In this document: positions 17,953-26,126 of the stretch, piece after piece
Layout: each line of letters starts with the position of its first letter
Position numbering within the stretch: position 1 is the first letter of the stretch
NCBI GenBank assembly: GCA_045601425.1
Contig: JAZRZP010000030.1
Span: 74,673-138,672 of the forward strand
Direction of reading: 5' to 3'
Length of the DNA: 64,000 nt
Source: UBA1219 sp045601425
GTDB lineage: Bacteria > Bacteroidota > Bacteroidia > Bacteroidales > P3
The notes under the pieces: generated by a model
Database searches by the model: none
Told to the model about the DNA's origin: nothing
The model's input: only the letters and a program-made list of their open reading frames with translations
Made by a program: the position numbers and the translations under genes

Positions 17953-18495
17953 TCATTCAGATTCAAGTTCTCTTTTGATTTCCGGATAAATATTGCTATC
18001 GAAATATTCCACGAATTTCTCGTAGGAATATTTTTTATAGTTGTCGTTCACGAAAAAGCAGAGGAACCTGACCATTTCGTCGGGGGTCATGTATCCGGGC
18101 TGAACCTGCACAAGTTGCATTTTCTCGTTGAATATGGCAATCGAAGGATAGCCTATCTGCGAACCGAGAACGGCTTTCGTGTAGTCATGCGGCCCTTTTT
18201 TGCCAGAGTTTACAAACTCCTTCCCGTTCCACTTGAAAGGCGCTTTGCTTTCGGCATCGAAATGAACCGGAATGAAATATCGGTTCATGATTTTCCACAC
18301 TTCTGGCCTGCTGAAAGTCTCCTTGTCCATGCGCTTGCACCAGCCGCACCAGCTTGTGGAGAAATCTACGAAAAACATTTTTGTATTACCTTCAAGTGAA
18401 GTCTGACCTGCGAGTTCGATTTTCTGCCAGTTCACCTGCGAATGGGCCGAAAGGCAAAATACTGCCACTGCCGCGAGACACAATATTTTCTTCAT
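17953..18495 (-). CDS. Secreted thioredoxin-fold protein
   Basis: A 180-residue exported protein with signal peptide (1-19, LSAHS) and a thioredoxin domain carrying the redox motif SWCGWCKRMD (about residues 49-58) and the cis-Pro in IGYPSIAIF (about 115). It resembles the thioredoxin_7 (DUF255-like) group rather than classical TrxA. It probably reduces or isomerises disulfides in the periplasm. It is first in the ispH-recF operon. Confidence 0.85.
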   Translation of the reverse strand: MKKILCLAAVAVFCLSAHSQVNWQKIELAGQTSLEGNTKMFFVDFSTSWCGWCKRMDKETFSRPEVWKIMNRYFIPVHFDAESKAPFKWNGKEFVNSGKKGPHDYTKAVLGSQIGYPSIAIFNEKMQLVQVQPGYMTPDEMVRFLCFFVNDNYKKYSYEKFVEYFDSNIYPEIKRELESE

Positions 18496-18612
18496 TTTTT
18501 TAAAAGTTTAATTATCAAATCGTTAACTTTTATTCCTATGACAAGAAATTTCACGCAAAATTACGATTTTTTTTTGAAAAAGACAACAATTTAATTTTCT
18601 GCAAAATCTGGG

Positions 18613-18646
18613 CAAAAAAAAAGCACCTCCGTTTTTCGAGGTGCTT
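18613..18646 (-). terminator. Terminator of the tRNA-Arg transcript
   Basis: A nine-pair stem (AAGCACCTC with GAGGTGCTT) is followed by a T run on the minus strand, four bases past the tRNA CCA. Confidence 0.9.
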
Positions 18647-18649
18647 CTC

Positions 18650-18726
18650 TGGTGACTCCGGCAGGATTCAAACCTGCAACCTTCTGATCCGTAGTCAGAT
18701 GCTCTATTCAGTTGAGCCACGGAGCC
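18650..18726 (-). tRNA. tRNA-Arg (anticodon ACG)
   Basis: The 74-nt cloverleaf on the minus strand has acceptor GGCTCCG/CGGAGTC, D-arm GCTC...GAGC, anticodon stem CTGA/TCAG with loop CTACGGA giving ACG (read as ICG), T-arm GCAGG TTTGAAT CCTGC, and discriminator A (18653). Here the 3' CCA is encoded (18650-18652), unlike tRNA-Gln at 10204. Confidence 0.95.
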
Positions 18727-18937
18727 ATTCCGTTTTTGCGATTGCAAAAGTACTAACTTTTTTTCAATCTGCAAAGAAAAAAAAAGTTTTTTTTTATTTA
18801 CAATCATAATGTAATGAAAATCAAACATATAAAAAAACATTTTTTACAGCTAAACCGACAGAAATCCTGTTTTTTTCTGCCATTGAGGTGTTTTTTTCCA
18901 AAATTTAGGGTACAAAAAAATCCTTTTTAAAAAAAAA

Positions 18938-18969
18938 TTTGCCGGAACGCTTTGTTTTTCGTATCTTTG
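18938..18969 (+). promoter_or_regulatory. Promoter of the hypothetical-rluB-era operon
   Basis: TTTG (18938-18941), a 20-bp spacer and TATCTTTG (18962-18969) form a consensus Bacteroidota promoter. Initiation is expected near 18975. The 210 bp before it, back to tRNA-Arg, are A/T-rich with no recognisable gene. Confidence 0.8.
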
Positions 18970-19032
18970 CAGAAATCTCCGCCGTTCAAGACGGAAGCAA
19001 ACACGTTTGTTATCAATAACATACATTTAGAT

Positions 19033-19440
19033 TTGGAAAAGTACGACGTCAAAATATTGCTTGCATTGTATGAATCGCTGAAAGGCCGGAAGGATTTCTT
19101 CAAGTTTCTGGTGAACAATGGCTACCCAGAGCTGGCAGCATTTTCCAACGCAGTACGCGGCGATATTGATGCGATGTTCTGGCTTTTCAAGAACAACTTT
19201 GCTTGGCTTGCCATTCTCAGCAATGCCTGCGACGGAGAACCCAAGGCACGGGAGTGGATACGCAAGAATACCCACGAAGTGAATTTCTACTTTGCCCTTG
19301 CCTGCCGCCGCGAAGAAGTATCGCTGCAGTGGCTCAAAGAACGCAACCTGAGCATTTTCCTGATGATGGCCAAGGAAATCGACAAAGTCCTCGACCTGCA
19401 GATGAAGGAAAATCTTTCGTGGTACACAATGAAATTTTAA
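19033..19440 (+). CDS. Conserved hypothetical protein, non-AUG start
   Basis: An acidic-to-neutral helical protein of at least 135 residues (LEKYDVKILLALYESLKG ... LSWYTMKF). I recall similar short proteins of unknown function in Bacteroidales, often near pseudouridine synthases, but cannot name a domain. Repeated motifs of the form FFKFLVNNGYPELAAFSNA and FAWLAILSNACDG suggest two helical repeats. No ATG or GTG occurs in frame between the promoter (18938-18969) and the conserved region; the TTG at 19033 is the first in-frame standard alternative codon, though conservation may begin about ten codons earlier. It is the first gene of the operon. Confidence 0.65.
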   Translation: MEKYDVKILLALYESLKGRKDFFKFLVNNGYPELAAFSNAVRGDIDAMFWLFKNNFAWLAILSNACDGEPKAREWIRKNTHEVNFYFALACRREEVSLQWLKERNLSIFLMMAKEIDKVLDLQMKENLSWYTMKF

Positions 19441-19457
19441 CATATTTACGCAATACA

Positions 19458-20765
19458 ATGGAAAACAGAAGAAATTCCCGCCGCGAAGGTGGCAGATCCG
19501 GTCGGAGCAACGACCGCAGAGACAATCGGGACAACCGTCGCAGAAACGAACGCGACAACGAAAGACACGGTTTTTCGAATCCCGGACGCAATAACGACGA
19601 TTACGATTTCGAACGCAAGGAGCACCGCAGGTCAATGCGAAACGACAACTGGTTCGACATCGACCCAAGCGAATCTCGCAGAAACGAACGCGAGGAACGC
19701 GACAGCAGCCGCAGAAACAGCCGCAACGAAGACCGCCGTGACAACCGCAGGTACAACAGAAAAAACGACTCTTTCGACGAACGGCATTCACCGAAACGCA
19801 CGCCTCTGCGCAACGACAAGCGCGACGACAAACATGAACGCAAGTACAAAGACTACAAGAAACGCGGTTACAGAACCCTCGACAATGACGAATTCGACGA
19901 ATTCGACGAATTCGAATACTTCGACACACCTCGTCAGAGACGCGGCTCTTTCAGAAACAGCCGCTCCGACCGCAGACAGGATGATTCCCGTTTTCAGGAC
20001 AGAGAAAGAGCTCCTCGCAGAGATAGAGATGAAGAAACTCAACCTGCCAAGAAAAACGACGGCAGCACACGCCTAAACAAGTACATTTCCAATGCAGGAA
20101 TCTGCTCACGCCGCGAAGCCGACGTGCTCATTGCATCGGGTGCCGTAAGCGTAAACGGAGAAGTCGTAACCCAACTCGGTTTTAAAGTCATGCCGGGCGA
20201 TGTGGTACACTATGGAGGAGAGAAACTCGTTTCGGAACGCAAACGCTATGTACTGCTCAACAAGCCCAAGGGATACATCACCACCATGGACGACCCGCAG
20301 GAACGCAAGACCGTGATGAACCTTGTCGCCGACGCCTGCACGGAACGCATTTATCCGGTAGGCCGCCTCGACCGCAACACCACGGGGCTTCTGCTTTTCA
20401 CCAACGACGGCGAACTAGCAAAGAAACTCTCTCACCCTTCAACGGGAGCACGGAAAGTCTATCACGTGGAACTCGACAAACCACTCACGGCCAACGACCG
20501 CAAACGCATGCTTGAAGGTCTGAGCCTCGAAGACGGCGAAATTGCCGTCGATGCCGTGGAATATGACGGTGACGACAGACACTGCGTGGGCGTGGAAATA
20601 CACTCAGGACGCAACCGCATCGTGCGTCGCATATTCGAATCGATGGGCTACGAAGTGTACAAACTCGACCGCGTGATTTTTGCGGAACTCACCAAGAAAA
20701 ACCTCTCCCGCGGACGCTGGAGAATGCTTACCGACAAAGAAGTTGCATTCCTTAAAATGCTGTAA
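19458..20765 (+). CDS. rRNA pseudouridine synthase (RluB/RsuA family) with long Arg/Asn/Asp-rich N-terminus
   Basis: Isomerises a uridine in ribosomal RNA. Of 435 residues, the first 195 or so are low complexity, built of Arg, Asn, Asp, Glu and Ser (runs such as RRDNRDNRRRNERDNERH), and likely disordered and RNA-associated. The S4 domain begins at TRLNKYISNAGICSRREAD. The synthase domain follows with the catalytic Asp in YPVGRLDRNTTGLLLF and ends with SGRNRIVRRIFE. The start (ATG 19458) is the first after the upstream gene's stop. It is followed by era after 3 nt. Confidence 0.9.
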   Translation: MENRRNSRREGGRSGRSNDRRDNRDNRRRNERDNERHGFSNPGRNNDDYDFERKEHRRSMRNDNWFDIDPSESRRNEREERDSSRRNSRNEDRRDNRRYNRKNDSFDERHSPKRTPLRNDKRDDKHERKYKDYKKRGYRTLDNDEFDEFDEFEYFDTPRQRRGSFRNSRSDRRQDDSRFQDRERAPRRDRDEETQPAKKNDGSTRLNKYISNAGICSRREADVLIASGAVSVNGEVVTQLGFKVMPGDVVHYGGEKLVSERKRYVLLNKPKGYITTMDDPQERKTVMNLVADACTERIYPVGRLDRNTTGLLLFTNDGELAKKLSHPSTGARKVYHVELDKPLTANDRKRMLEGLSLEDGEIAVDAVEYDGDDRHCVGVEIHSGRNRIVRRIFESMGYEVYKLDRVIFAELTKKNLSRGRWRMLTDKEVAFLKML

Positions 20766-20768
20766 CAG

Positions 20769-21659
20769 ATGGAAAACCGGAAACATAAAGCAGGATTCGT
20801 CAACATTGTGGGCAACCCGAACGTCGGGAAATCAACACTCATGAACGCCCTTGTCGGCGAACGTCTCTCGATAATAACCTCGAAAGCACAGACCACACGC
20901 CACCGCATAATGGGCATAGTGAACGGCGAGGATTTCCAGATCATATATTCCGACACTCCCGGCATAGTGAATCCTCACTACAAGCTGCACGAGAGCATGA
21001 TGGGCTTCGTGAATTCAGCCATTCAGGATGCCGACATGTTCCTTCTTGTAACCGAAATCGGTGAAACCCTGAAAAGTCAGGACACGCTGGAGAAGATAAT
21101 AAAATCCGACATTCCCATAATATTGGTAATAAACAAGATAGACACTTCGGACCAGCAGACCATACTCGACAGGATTGCCTACTGGCAGAACCAGATTCCG
21201 AGAGCAACGGTAATTCCGGCATCGGCCACGGAAAAGTTCAACATCGACATGATTTTCGACAAAATCACGGAACTTCTGCCGGAAAATCCGCCCTATTTCC
21301 CCAAGGACGAACTCACCGACAAATCGATGCGGTTCTTCGTGTCGGAAATAGTACGCGAAAAAATCCTGCTCTACTACCAGAAGGAAATCCCCTACTCCAC
21401 CGAGGTCGCCGTTGAATACTACAAGGAAGAAGACGGCATTGACAACATTTCAGTCATCATTTTCACCGAAAGGGAATCGCAGAAGGCAATACTCATTGGA
21501 CACGAAGGCAAATCCCTGAAGAAAATCGGCATCGAGGCACGCAAGGACATTGAGGAATTTACCGGGAAGAAATGCTTTCTGAAACTACACGTGAAAGTAC
21601 TCAAAGACTGGCGCAACAGCGAAAACGCACTGAAAAAGTTCGGATACGAAACCAAGTAA
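20769..21659 (+). CDS. era: GTPase Era
   Basis: An essential GTPase in 30S ribosomal subunit maturation, binding the 3' end of 16S rRNA. The 296-residue protein has G1 GNPNVGKST (residues 16-24), G2 around QTTRHR, G3 DTPG (about 62), G4 NKID (about 124) and G5 SATEKF, then a C-terminal KH domain with the GHEGKSLKKIGIEAR signature (about 243). Its position right after an rRNA-modifying enzyme fits a ribosome-maturation operon. Confidence 0.96.
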   Translation: MENRKHKAGFVNIVGNPNVGKSTLMNALVGERLSIITSKAQTTRHRIMGIVNGEDFQIIYSDTPGIVNPHYKLHESMMGFVNSAIQDADMFLLVTEIGETLKSQDTLEKIIKSDIPIILVINKIDTSDQQTILDRIAYWQNQIPRATVIPASATEKFNIDMIFDKITELLPENPPYFPKDELTDKSMRFFVSEIVREKILLYYQKEIPYSTEVAVEYYKEEDGIDNISVIIFTERESQKAILIGHEGKSLKKIGIEARKDIEEFTGKKCFLKLHVKVLKDWRNSENALKKFGYETK

Positions 21660-21704
21660 CAGCGACCCTCATCAGGAAGCATAAAATTCACACATTTTAC
21701 CATG

Positions 21705-21742
21705 AAGCGGGGCGGATTTCATGAAATCCGCCCCGCTTTTTC
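21705..21742 (+). terminator. Strong terminator after era
   Basis: A GC-rich perfect inverted repeat of 15-16 bp arms around TTTCATGAAA (21705-21738) is followed by a T run. It works from either strand. Confidence 0.92.
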
Positions 21743-21816
21743 AATGCCGTACACAACCGGAATCCGCACTTTCGTACAGAAAAAGCCCACTTTTGTACAA
21801 AAGCGCTCCGAAACGC

Positions 21817-21846
21817 TTGTTTTATGTTTTTCCGAATGTATATTTG
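21817..21846 (+). promoter_or_regulatory. Promoter of the LytTR-type gene
   Basis: TTG (21817-21819), 19 bp and TATATTTG (21839-21846) lie 53 bp before the start codon. Confidence 0.6.
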
Positions 21847-21898
21847 CATCGTGAATTCACCCAAAAAACAGTAACCACCAAAAACAAAATTCAACAGT

Positions 21899-22444
21899 AT
21901 GGAAAGTTCAAAAATCTTCTGCGAGTTTTATCCGCAAAACGCAGGCATCTTCGTGCTGAAAAGCCTCAATTTCAGAATCGAGTCGCAAGGCCGTCTTTTC
22001 GAGGTGGAAATGAGAAACCGTTCGGACAGGGAGATTGCCCTGAAGCTGAAAAACTCATCGTCTGTCTGCGTGATGCTTGACAGCGTGGCAGCCATTGCCG
22101 TGTGCGGGAAAGGCAGCAAAAACAAATACATCTATTTCACCGACCGCCGTTGCGACATTCTCTGCAATTTCTCAACCGAACGCGACATCGTGCTCAAATG
22201 GCACCTGAAAGGCGACGAGTTCATCGAAGTAAGCCGCGGGAACTTCGTAAACCGCAGGCACATACGCAAAACCGACAGCAGAGGCAACGTACTTGTAACT
22301 TGCAAAAACAGTTCCGGAGAAAACATGGAAATGAAATTTCCGGTGAGCCGCAGCAAAAAAACAATGGTCGCGAAAACCATTCGCGACAACTCTGCAACGG
22401 TTCAGAAACCACTGGAAGCGGATTTCGGGAACGAAACGGAATAA
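21899..22444 (+). CDS. LytTR-like DNA-binding protein
   Basis: A 181-residue protein. The region about 70-165 fits a LytTR DNA-binding domain: an N-terminal strand (VAAIAVCGKGSKNKYIYFTD), a charged helix, then DEFIEVSRGNFVNRRHIRKTD, matching the family's FxRVHRSFIVN pattern, and a final strand-helix with FPVSRSKKTMVAK. The first 70 residues form an unassigned beta-rich domain rather than a response-regulator receiver. It probably regulates nearby envelope genes, but targets are unknown. It is flanked by a strong terminator upstream and a separate promoter downstream. Confidence 0.7.
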   Translation: MESSKIFCEFYPQNAGIFVLKSLNFRIESQGRLFEVEMRNRSDREIALKLKNSSSVCVMLDSVAAIAVCGKGSKNKYIYFTDRRCDILCNFSTERDIVLKWHLKGDEFIEVSRGNFVNRRHIRKTDSRGNVLVTCKNSSGENMEMKFPVSRSKKTMVAKTIRDNSATVQKPLEADFGNETE

Positions 22445-22448
22445 AATT

Positions 22449-22456
22449 TATCTTTG
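22449..22456 (+). promoter_or_regulatory. -7 element of the 29-residue peptide gene
   Basis: TATCTTTG begins 5 bp after the stop codon of the LytTR-like gene; the expected leader is about 35 nt. No clear -33 TTTG at the usual spacing. Confidence 0.55.
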
Positions 22457-22494
22457 CAAAAAACGACAAGTCTAACACAAAAGAAAGGATTACA

Positions 22495-22584
22495 ATGGCA
22501 AAAAACAGCGGGAACAGCAACCCCAATTATCCCAGCACCACGGGCAACCCCTCGGGCAAGGGACGCGGGAACGTGAAGAAATAA
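22495..22584 (+). CDS. Small basic Gly/Asn/Ser-rich peptide (29 residues)
   Basis: An ATG-initiated frame encodes 29 residues (starts MAKNSGNSNPNYPS, ends GKGRGNVKK). It has no signal peptide or hydrophobic stretch and is rich in Gly, Asn, Ser and Lys. Support for a real gene is its own -7 element (22449-22456), ATG with typical spacing, and a strong terminator (22629-22657) soon after the stop. Function unknown. Confidence 0.55.
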   Translation: MAKNSGNSNPNYPSTTGNPSGKGRGNVKK

Positions 22585-22628
22585 CTCCATTACGGAATTA
22601 TGACGAGGCCTTCGACGAAACGCCTTTT

Positions 22629-22657
22629 GTGGAAAACGGATCAACTCCGTTTTCCAC
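22629..22657 (+). terminator. Terminator after the small peptide gene
   Basis: The stem GTGGAAAACGGA/TCCGTTTTCCAC (12 pairs, loop TCAAC) is followed by TGTTTAAAAAATTTTTT. Confidence 0.8.
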
Positions 22658-22717
22658 TGTTTAAAAAATTTTTTCAAGCAATACAGCCTTTTTTTCACGA
22701 TATCCGATTTTTTTTCG

Positions 22718-22725
22718 TAACTTTG
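22718..22725 (+). promoter_or_regulatory. -7 element of the 6S-like RNA
   Basis: TAACTTTG, with initiation expected near 22730, 30 bases before the closing stem of the structured RNA. A spaced TTTG is not evident in the A/T-rich upstream sequence. Confidence 0.55.
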
Positions 22726-22729
22726 CAAA

Positions 22730-22938
22730 AGTTTTCGCGAGTTTGGAAAACATGTAAAAAAAAAGCGTTTTTTGCTTATCATAGGTCTTTCGGATACTTC
22801 GACCACATTCGTAACTTGTCGCCTGTGCACTGCAGAAAGTATCGCGCACTATGCGTGTACTTTTGTGTAGCTTACCGGGACAAACGGCAGTCGAAGGCCT
22901 CGAAAGACGGTAAACGAAAAAAAGTTTCACGCTTTTTC
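22730..22938 (+). ncRNA. ssrS: Candidate 6S RNA (long rod-like regulatory RNA)
   Basis: A region of about 200 nt with no credible ORF folds into one long rod. Closing stem AAAAAGCGT (22760-22768) pairs with ACGCTTTTT (22929-22937). Inside it GTCTTTCG (22785-22792) pairs with CGAAAGAC (22901-22908), CTTCGAC (22797-22803) with GTCGAAG (22890-22896), TTGTC with GACAA, AAAGTA with TACTTT, and a terminal hairpin CGCGCA/TGCGTG. A TAnnTTTG box precedes it and the 3' side ends in T-rich sequence. A double-stranded rod with internal bulges and this length fits 6S RNA, which sequesters RNA polymerase; a Bacteroidales 6S-type motif is known, but I could not align it here. Confidence 0.6.
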
Positions 22939-22996
22939 ATTTCATAATACTGCCGTTCGGAACTTTGGGCAGCAAAATTTAAAACAAATACAAAAA

Positions 22997-23761
22997 ATGA
23001 AGAAATCGAAAATCTTTTTAGTTCTCATGTCTGCAATGAGCTGCATGCTGTTGCAGTCTTGCTGGGTAACAAAAACCCCAGTCAATGATTATTACATGTA
23101 CGATGGCAGTGAAAAACGCTACAGCAAGAGCAAGCAGTTCTGGCTGTTCGAGGGATTCATTCCTTTGGGACGCACACATACCAACACACCACTGGCAGGC
23201 ACGCCCTGCATGATTAAGGAACAGTTCACTTTCGGAGACATCCTGATAAGCGGAATAACCTTCGGACTCATAACCGCCCGCACCATAAAATGCTACGTGA
23301 AGGTTCCCGTATACAACGAGTATAATCGAGGCGACGCCAACCAAGGCACTTATAACAATAACAATAATAATATCACCATACAGATGGGCTACTCGAACAT
23401 GGAGCAAGGCAGTGCCAACCAAGGCACTTACGCCAATGGAAATTCCGTTGCAACACGCAAAAACACGGAAACACCTGTGCAGCAGGAGTATAAAACCGAA
23501 GTAGAGACAGAGTCCGAAACTCCGGTTCAGACACAGGGATCCACCGCCAAAAGAGCCCCAAAGGCGGATTTCGCGGTCGGCGACCGCGTAATGTGGAAAA
23601 CCGTTACAAAAATCTGCAAATACGGCAAAATAGCAAGCATGAAAGATGCCCAGAGCTGCATGGTGATTGACGAAAAGAACAATGCCAAATATATCAAGAA
23701 ATTCGCCGACCTGACAAAAGTCGGGCAGGATTCGGAAGACGACACCGAACACGAATTTTAA
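22997..23761 (+). CDS. Bor-like lipoprotein with Asn-rich linker
   Basis: A 254-residue lipoprotein (signal peptide with lipobox MLLQSC, Cys about 22). Residues about 45-102 (KQFWLFEGFIPLGRT ... CMIKEQFTFGDIL ... LITARTIKCY) resemble the Bor/Iss family fold with its two conserved Cys, an outer-membrane lipoprotein group linked in enterobacteria to serum resistance. A low-complexity linker with a repeated [A/S]NQGTYxN unit and a poly-Asn run follows, then an SH3-like C-terminal domain (FAVGDRVMWKTVTK). Cellular role unknown. It is first of three envelope genes in a row. Confidence 0.6.
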   Translation: MKKSKIFLVLMSAMSCMLLQSCWVTKTPVNDYYMYDGSEKRYSKSKQFWLFEGFIPLGRTHTNTPLAGTPCMIKEQFTFGDILISGITFGLITARTIKCYVKVPVYNEYNRGDANQGTYNNNNNNITIQMGYSNMEQGSANQGTYANGNSVATRKNTETPVQQEYKTEVETESETPVQTQGSTAKRAPKADFAVGDRVMWKTVTKICKYGKIASMKDAQSCMVIDEKNNAKYIKKFADLTKVGQDSEDDTEHEF

Positions 23762-23794
23762 ACCAATTTCCAAATCATAAATGCAACAAAGACA

Positions 23795-24559
23795 ATGAAA
23801 AAAGCAATTTTAACCGCAGCGATGCTGCTTTTCGCAGGTGCGACATTTGCACAGTTTCAGTTCTCCGTACACCTCGGCGGAAGCCTGCCCGCTGGTAATT
23901 TCGGAAAGACACAAATCTCTAATGAGGACATTTATTCGTCTGTATTGTTCAACAACTATGGCGAGCAGGGCAATGCCGGACCGGGGTTCAACCTTGGAGT
24001 CAAAGGCAAAGGCTTCCTGCCCGTGGAAGGTCTCGGTTTCATTGCCACCGTTGACGGTTTCTACAACTCTCTTAACAAGGACATGTACAAGTTTCGCGAA
24101 CGCATTTTAAATTCGGTTGACTACAGAGACGTAGACTGGGAAATCAAATTTCCCCGGTACATAAACATACCTGTAATGCTGGGTCTTAACTACCAGATGG
24201 ATTTCAGCGACGCATTCGGCATCTGGGTTGAAGCCGCTGCCGGTCTCAATGTCAGGATAATCACCGACTTTGAAACTGAATATTCCGAATGGTCATTCTA
24301 TAATGAGGAAATAGTAGACTACAGGACATCAGTTTGTTTTGCCTATCAGATGGGTTTTGGAGCAATGTTTGCCAACAGAATCAGCTTAGGTATTCATTAC
24401 TACAATCTTGGCATCAAAAGTATCTCATATGCAGATAGTTGGACAACAATAGACGACCGCGCTGGTCTCGATCTTTTCCATTCCGGCTACTCAAACAATG
24501 ATGGGTACCAGAAACTGAAGACCAGCATGTTCGTTCTGCGTATAGGATACCATTTTTAA
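23795..24559 (+). CDS. Outer-membrane beta-barrel protein
   Basis: A 254-residue exported protein. The signal peptide (1-20, ATFAQ) precedes a barrel that starts FQFSVHLGGSLPAGNF, has alternating hydrophobic strands throughout, and ends with an aromatic C-terminal strand (SMFVLRIGYHF), the usual assembly signal. This fits the 'outer membrane protein beta-barrel' family (OmpW/PorT-like) common in Bacteroidota. It lies 33 bp after the Bor-like gene. Confidence 0.82.
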   Translation: MKKAILTAAMLLFAGATFAQFQFSVHLGGSLPAGNFGKTQISNEDIYSSVLFNNYGEQGNAGPGFNLGVKGKGFLPVEGLGFIATVDGFYNSLNKDMYKFRERILNSVDYRDVDWEIKFPRYINIPVMLGLNYQMDFSDAFGIWVEAAAGLNVRIITDFETEYSEWSFYNEEIVDYRTSVCFAYQMGFGAMFANRISLGIHYYNLGIKSISYADSWTTIDDRAGLDLFHSGYSNNDGYQKLKTSMFVLRIGYHF

Positions 24560-24586
24560 AAACACAAACAAAAAAAAGTAAAGACA

Positions 24587-25108
24587 ATGAAAAAAGCATT
24601 CAGAATTTTAGGGCTTGCAGCAGCAGTTGCAGGCATCAGCTTTCTCGCATCATGCGATAAAGACGAAGTGGAATCGGGACTCGGACACATGGTGAACACC
24701 ATAACCGGCGGCGATGAAGACACTGCTCCCAACGGAGTAAAAATAAAAGGCTTAACCCTTTATTCATGGCCCGAAAAAGATGCTCTCGGCAAAGACTGGG
24801 ATACCGGACTTTTCGGTGGCGGCGACCCCGACATATATGTCGAAATCAAAGACCTGCTGACCGTTCTGTTCAAAAGCGGCACTACCGAAGACTGCACCAG
24901 TACACGCCACTATTCCCCAAATATCCAAATCAACGATCTGAACAAGACATACACTGTCAATGTTTACGATGAGGACGGCTTAGACCCCGACGACCTGATG
25001 GGCAGCATTTCGTGGAACCCGAGTACCCAAAACAGCAACTATGCCTCTGTATACACCTTGTCGAATGGTGATACTAAAATAGGACTCGAACTCACTTGGC
25101 TCTACTGA
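24587..25108 (+). CDS. Hypothetical lipoprotein
   Basis: A 173-residue protein with a lipoprotein signal (ISFLASCDKDE, Cys about 24). The mature part has an acidic N-terminus and a C2/beta-sandwich-like stretch (IKGLTLYSWPEKD, DPDIYVEIKDLLTV, YTVNVYDEDGLDPDDLMG). The phrase 'VNVYDEDGLDPDDLMG' is reminiscent of C2 calcium-binding loops, but this is only a resemblance. It follows the barrel gene by 27 bp and is the last gene before a terminator. Confidence 0.65.
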   Translation: MKKAFRILGLAAAVAGISFLASCDKDEVESGLGHMVNTITGGDEDTAPNGVKIKGLTLYSWPEKDALGKDWDTGLFGGGDPDIYVEIKDLLTVLFKSGTTEDCTSTRHYSPNIQINDLNKTYTVNVYDEDGLDPDDLMGSISWNPSTQNSNYASVYTLSNGDTKIGLELTWLY

Positions 25109-25134
25109 AACCGGTAACATATTCAATTTCAGTG

Positions 25135-25165
25135 AAAGGGGATTGCTTTTGTGCAATCCTCTTTT
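25135..25165 (+). terminator. Terminator after the envelope gene cluster
   Basis: A 12-pair stem (AAAGGGGATTGC with GCAATCCTCTTT, one G-T pair) with loop TTTTGT is followed by TTTTG. Confidence 0.85.
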
Positions 25166-25180
25166 GTTTTGAAAACTTTT

Positions 25181-25211
25181 TTTGCAGGAAGCATTTTTTT
25201 TCGTATATTTG
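25181..25211 (+). promoter_or_regulatory. Promoter of the 272-residue secreted protein gene
   Basis: TTTG (25181-25184), a 19-bp spacer and TATATTTG (25204-25211); the leader is about 65 nt. Confidence 0.75.
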
Positions 25212-25278
25212 CAGAAATGCACGCTGGCGCGTTCATTTGCATTAAACATCTGAAAACCAACGATTTAAAACACAAATC

Positions 25279-26097
25279 ATGACAAAAAAAGTTGCAACAA
25301 TATTTTTTGCAATGGCAATACTGGCAATTGCAGGTTTTGAAAATCAGGCTTTTGCACAATTCAACCAGAAACCCAAAAAGAAAGTTCCCGAATTCAAGCA
25401 ATACGCATGGACAGGTTCCATGGACAAGCACAAAATCCCCGTTTTCATCTGGCTTGAAGAGAATGCCGACGGCATACTTGCCGGCGAGATAGTATATACC
25501 GGAAGCACTTCGAAAACCCCCATACGGATTATGGGCAGAGCCATAAAATACCCCGAAAGCGACCACATAACATATTCTCTGGCAGAGTTCTGGGGCAAAA
25601 AAGGCCAGCAGACAGGCTACATGAGTTTTGCCATCGACTCGGCAGGCAGAGCCAGCGGCACATGGCACTTCTTCGAACGCGACCTCGACCTTGTACTCGA
25701 TTCCATCGTCCCCTTCCCTGCCGGAAAAGGCGGACTGCTTCGCCCGCTCACGCAACAGCAGATTGGCGGAAAGAAACGCACATACGAATACTTCTACCGC
25801 CATCCGTACAAGTCGCAACTCGGCGGCACCGTAATCATTGAACAGATTGAACACAAATACCTCCGTTTCGACATATCGGTAAACGACCCCAACATAGCCG
25901 AAGGCAACAACTTTGCCGATTATACCCGCACCATTCTCAACGGCAACAGATTCTCGTACATCATGCGCGAATGCAACTACGGTTTCGACGCCGCAATATT
26001 CGAGGATTTCTTGGTAATAACGTCCAAATCGAACGAACCTTCCGACTGCTTCGGATTCGGTTCCTCGTTCGAAGGCATTTATCTGGAACAGAAATAA
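25279..26097 (+). CDS. Secreted protein of unknown function
   Basis: A 272-residue exported protein (signal peptide 1-26, QAFAQ). The mature part alternates beta strands and charged loops with many aromatic residues: an N-terminal half around YAWTGSMDKHKIPVFIWLEEN and AGEIVYTGS, and a C-terminal half around TVIIEQIEHKYLRFDISV. The first half is reminiscent of small lipocalin-like 'energy-of-modification' domains seen in Bacteroidota, but no motif is decisive. It has its own promoter; the BASS transporter gene follows after 29 bp. Confidence 0.7.
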   Translation: MTKKVATIFFAMAILAIAGFENQAFAQFNQKPKKKVPEFKQYAWTGSMDKHKIPVFIWLEENADGILAGEIVYTGSTSKTPIRIMGRAIKYPESDHITYSLAEFWGKKGQQTGYMSFAIDSAGRASGTWHFFERDLDLVLDSIVPFPAGKGGLLRPLTQQQIGGKKRTYEYFYRHPYKSQLGGTVIIEQIEHKYLRFDISVNDPNIAEGNNFADYTRTILNGNRFSYIMRECNYGFDAAIFEDFLVITSKSNEPSDCFGFGSSFEGIYLEQK

Positions 26098-26126
26098 CAA
26101 GGATTACTTCCATCCACTGCTGAAAC

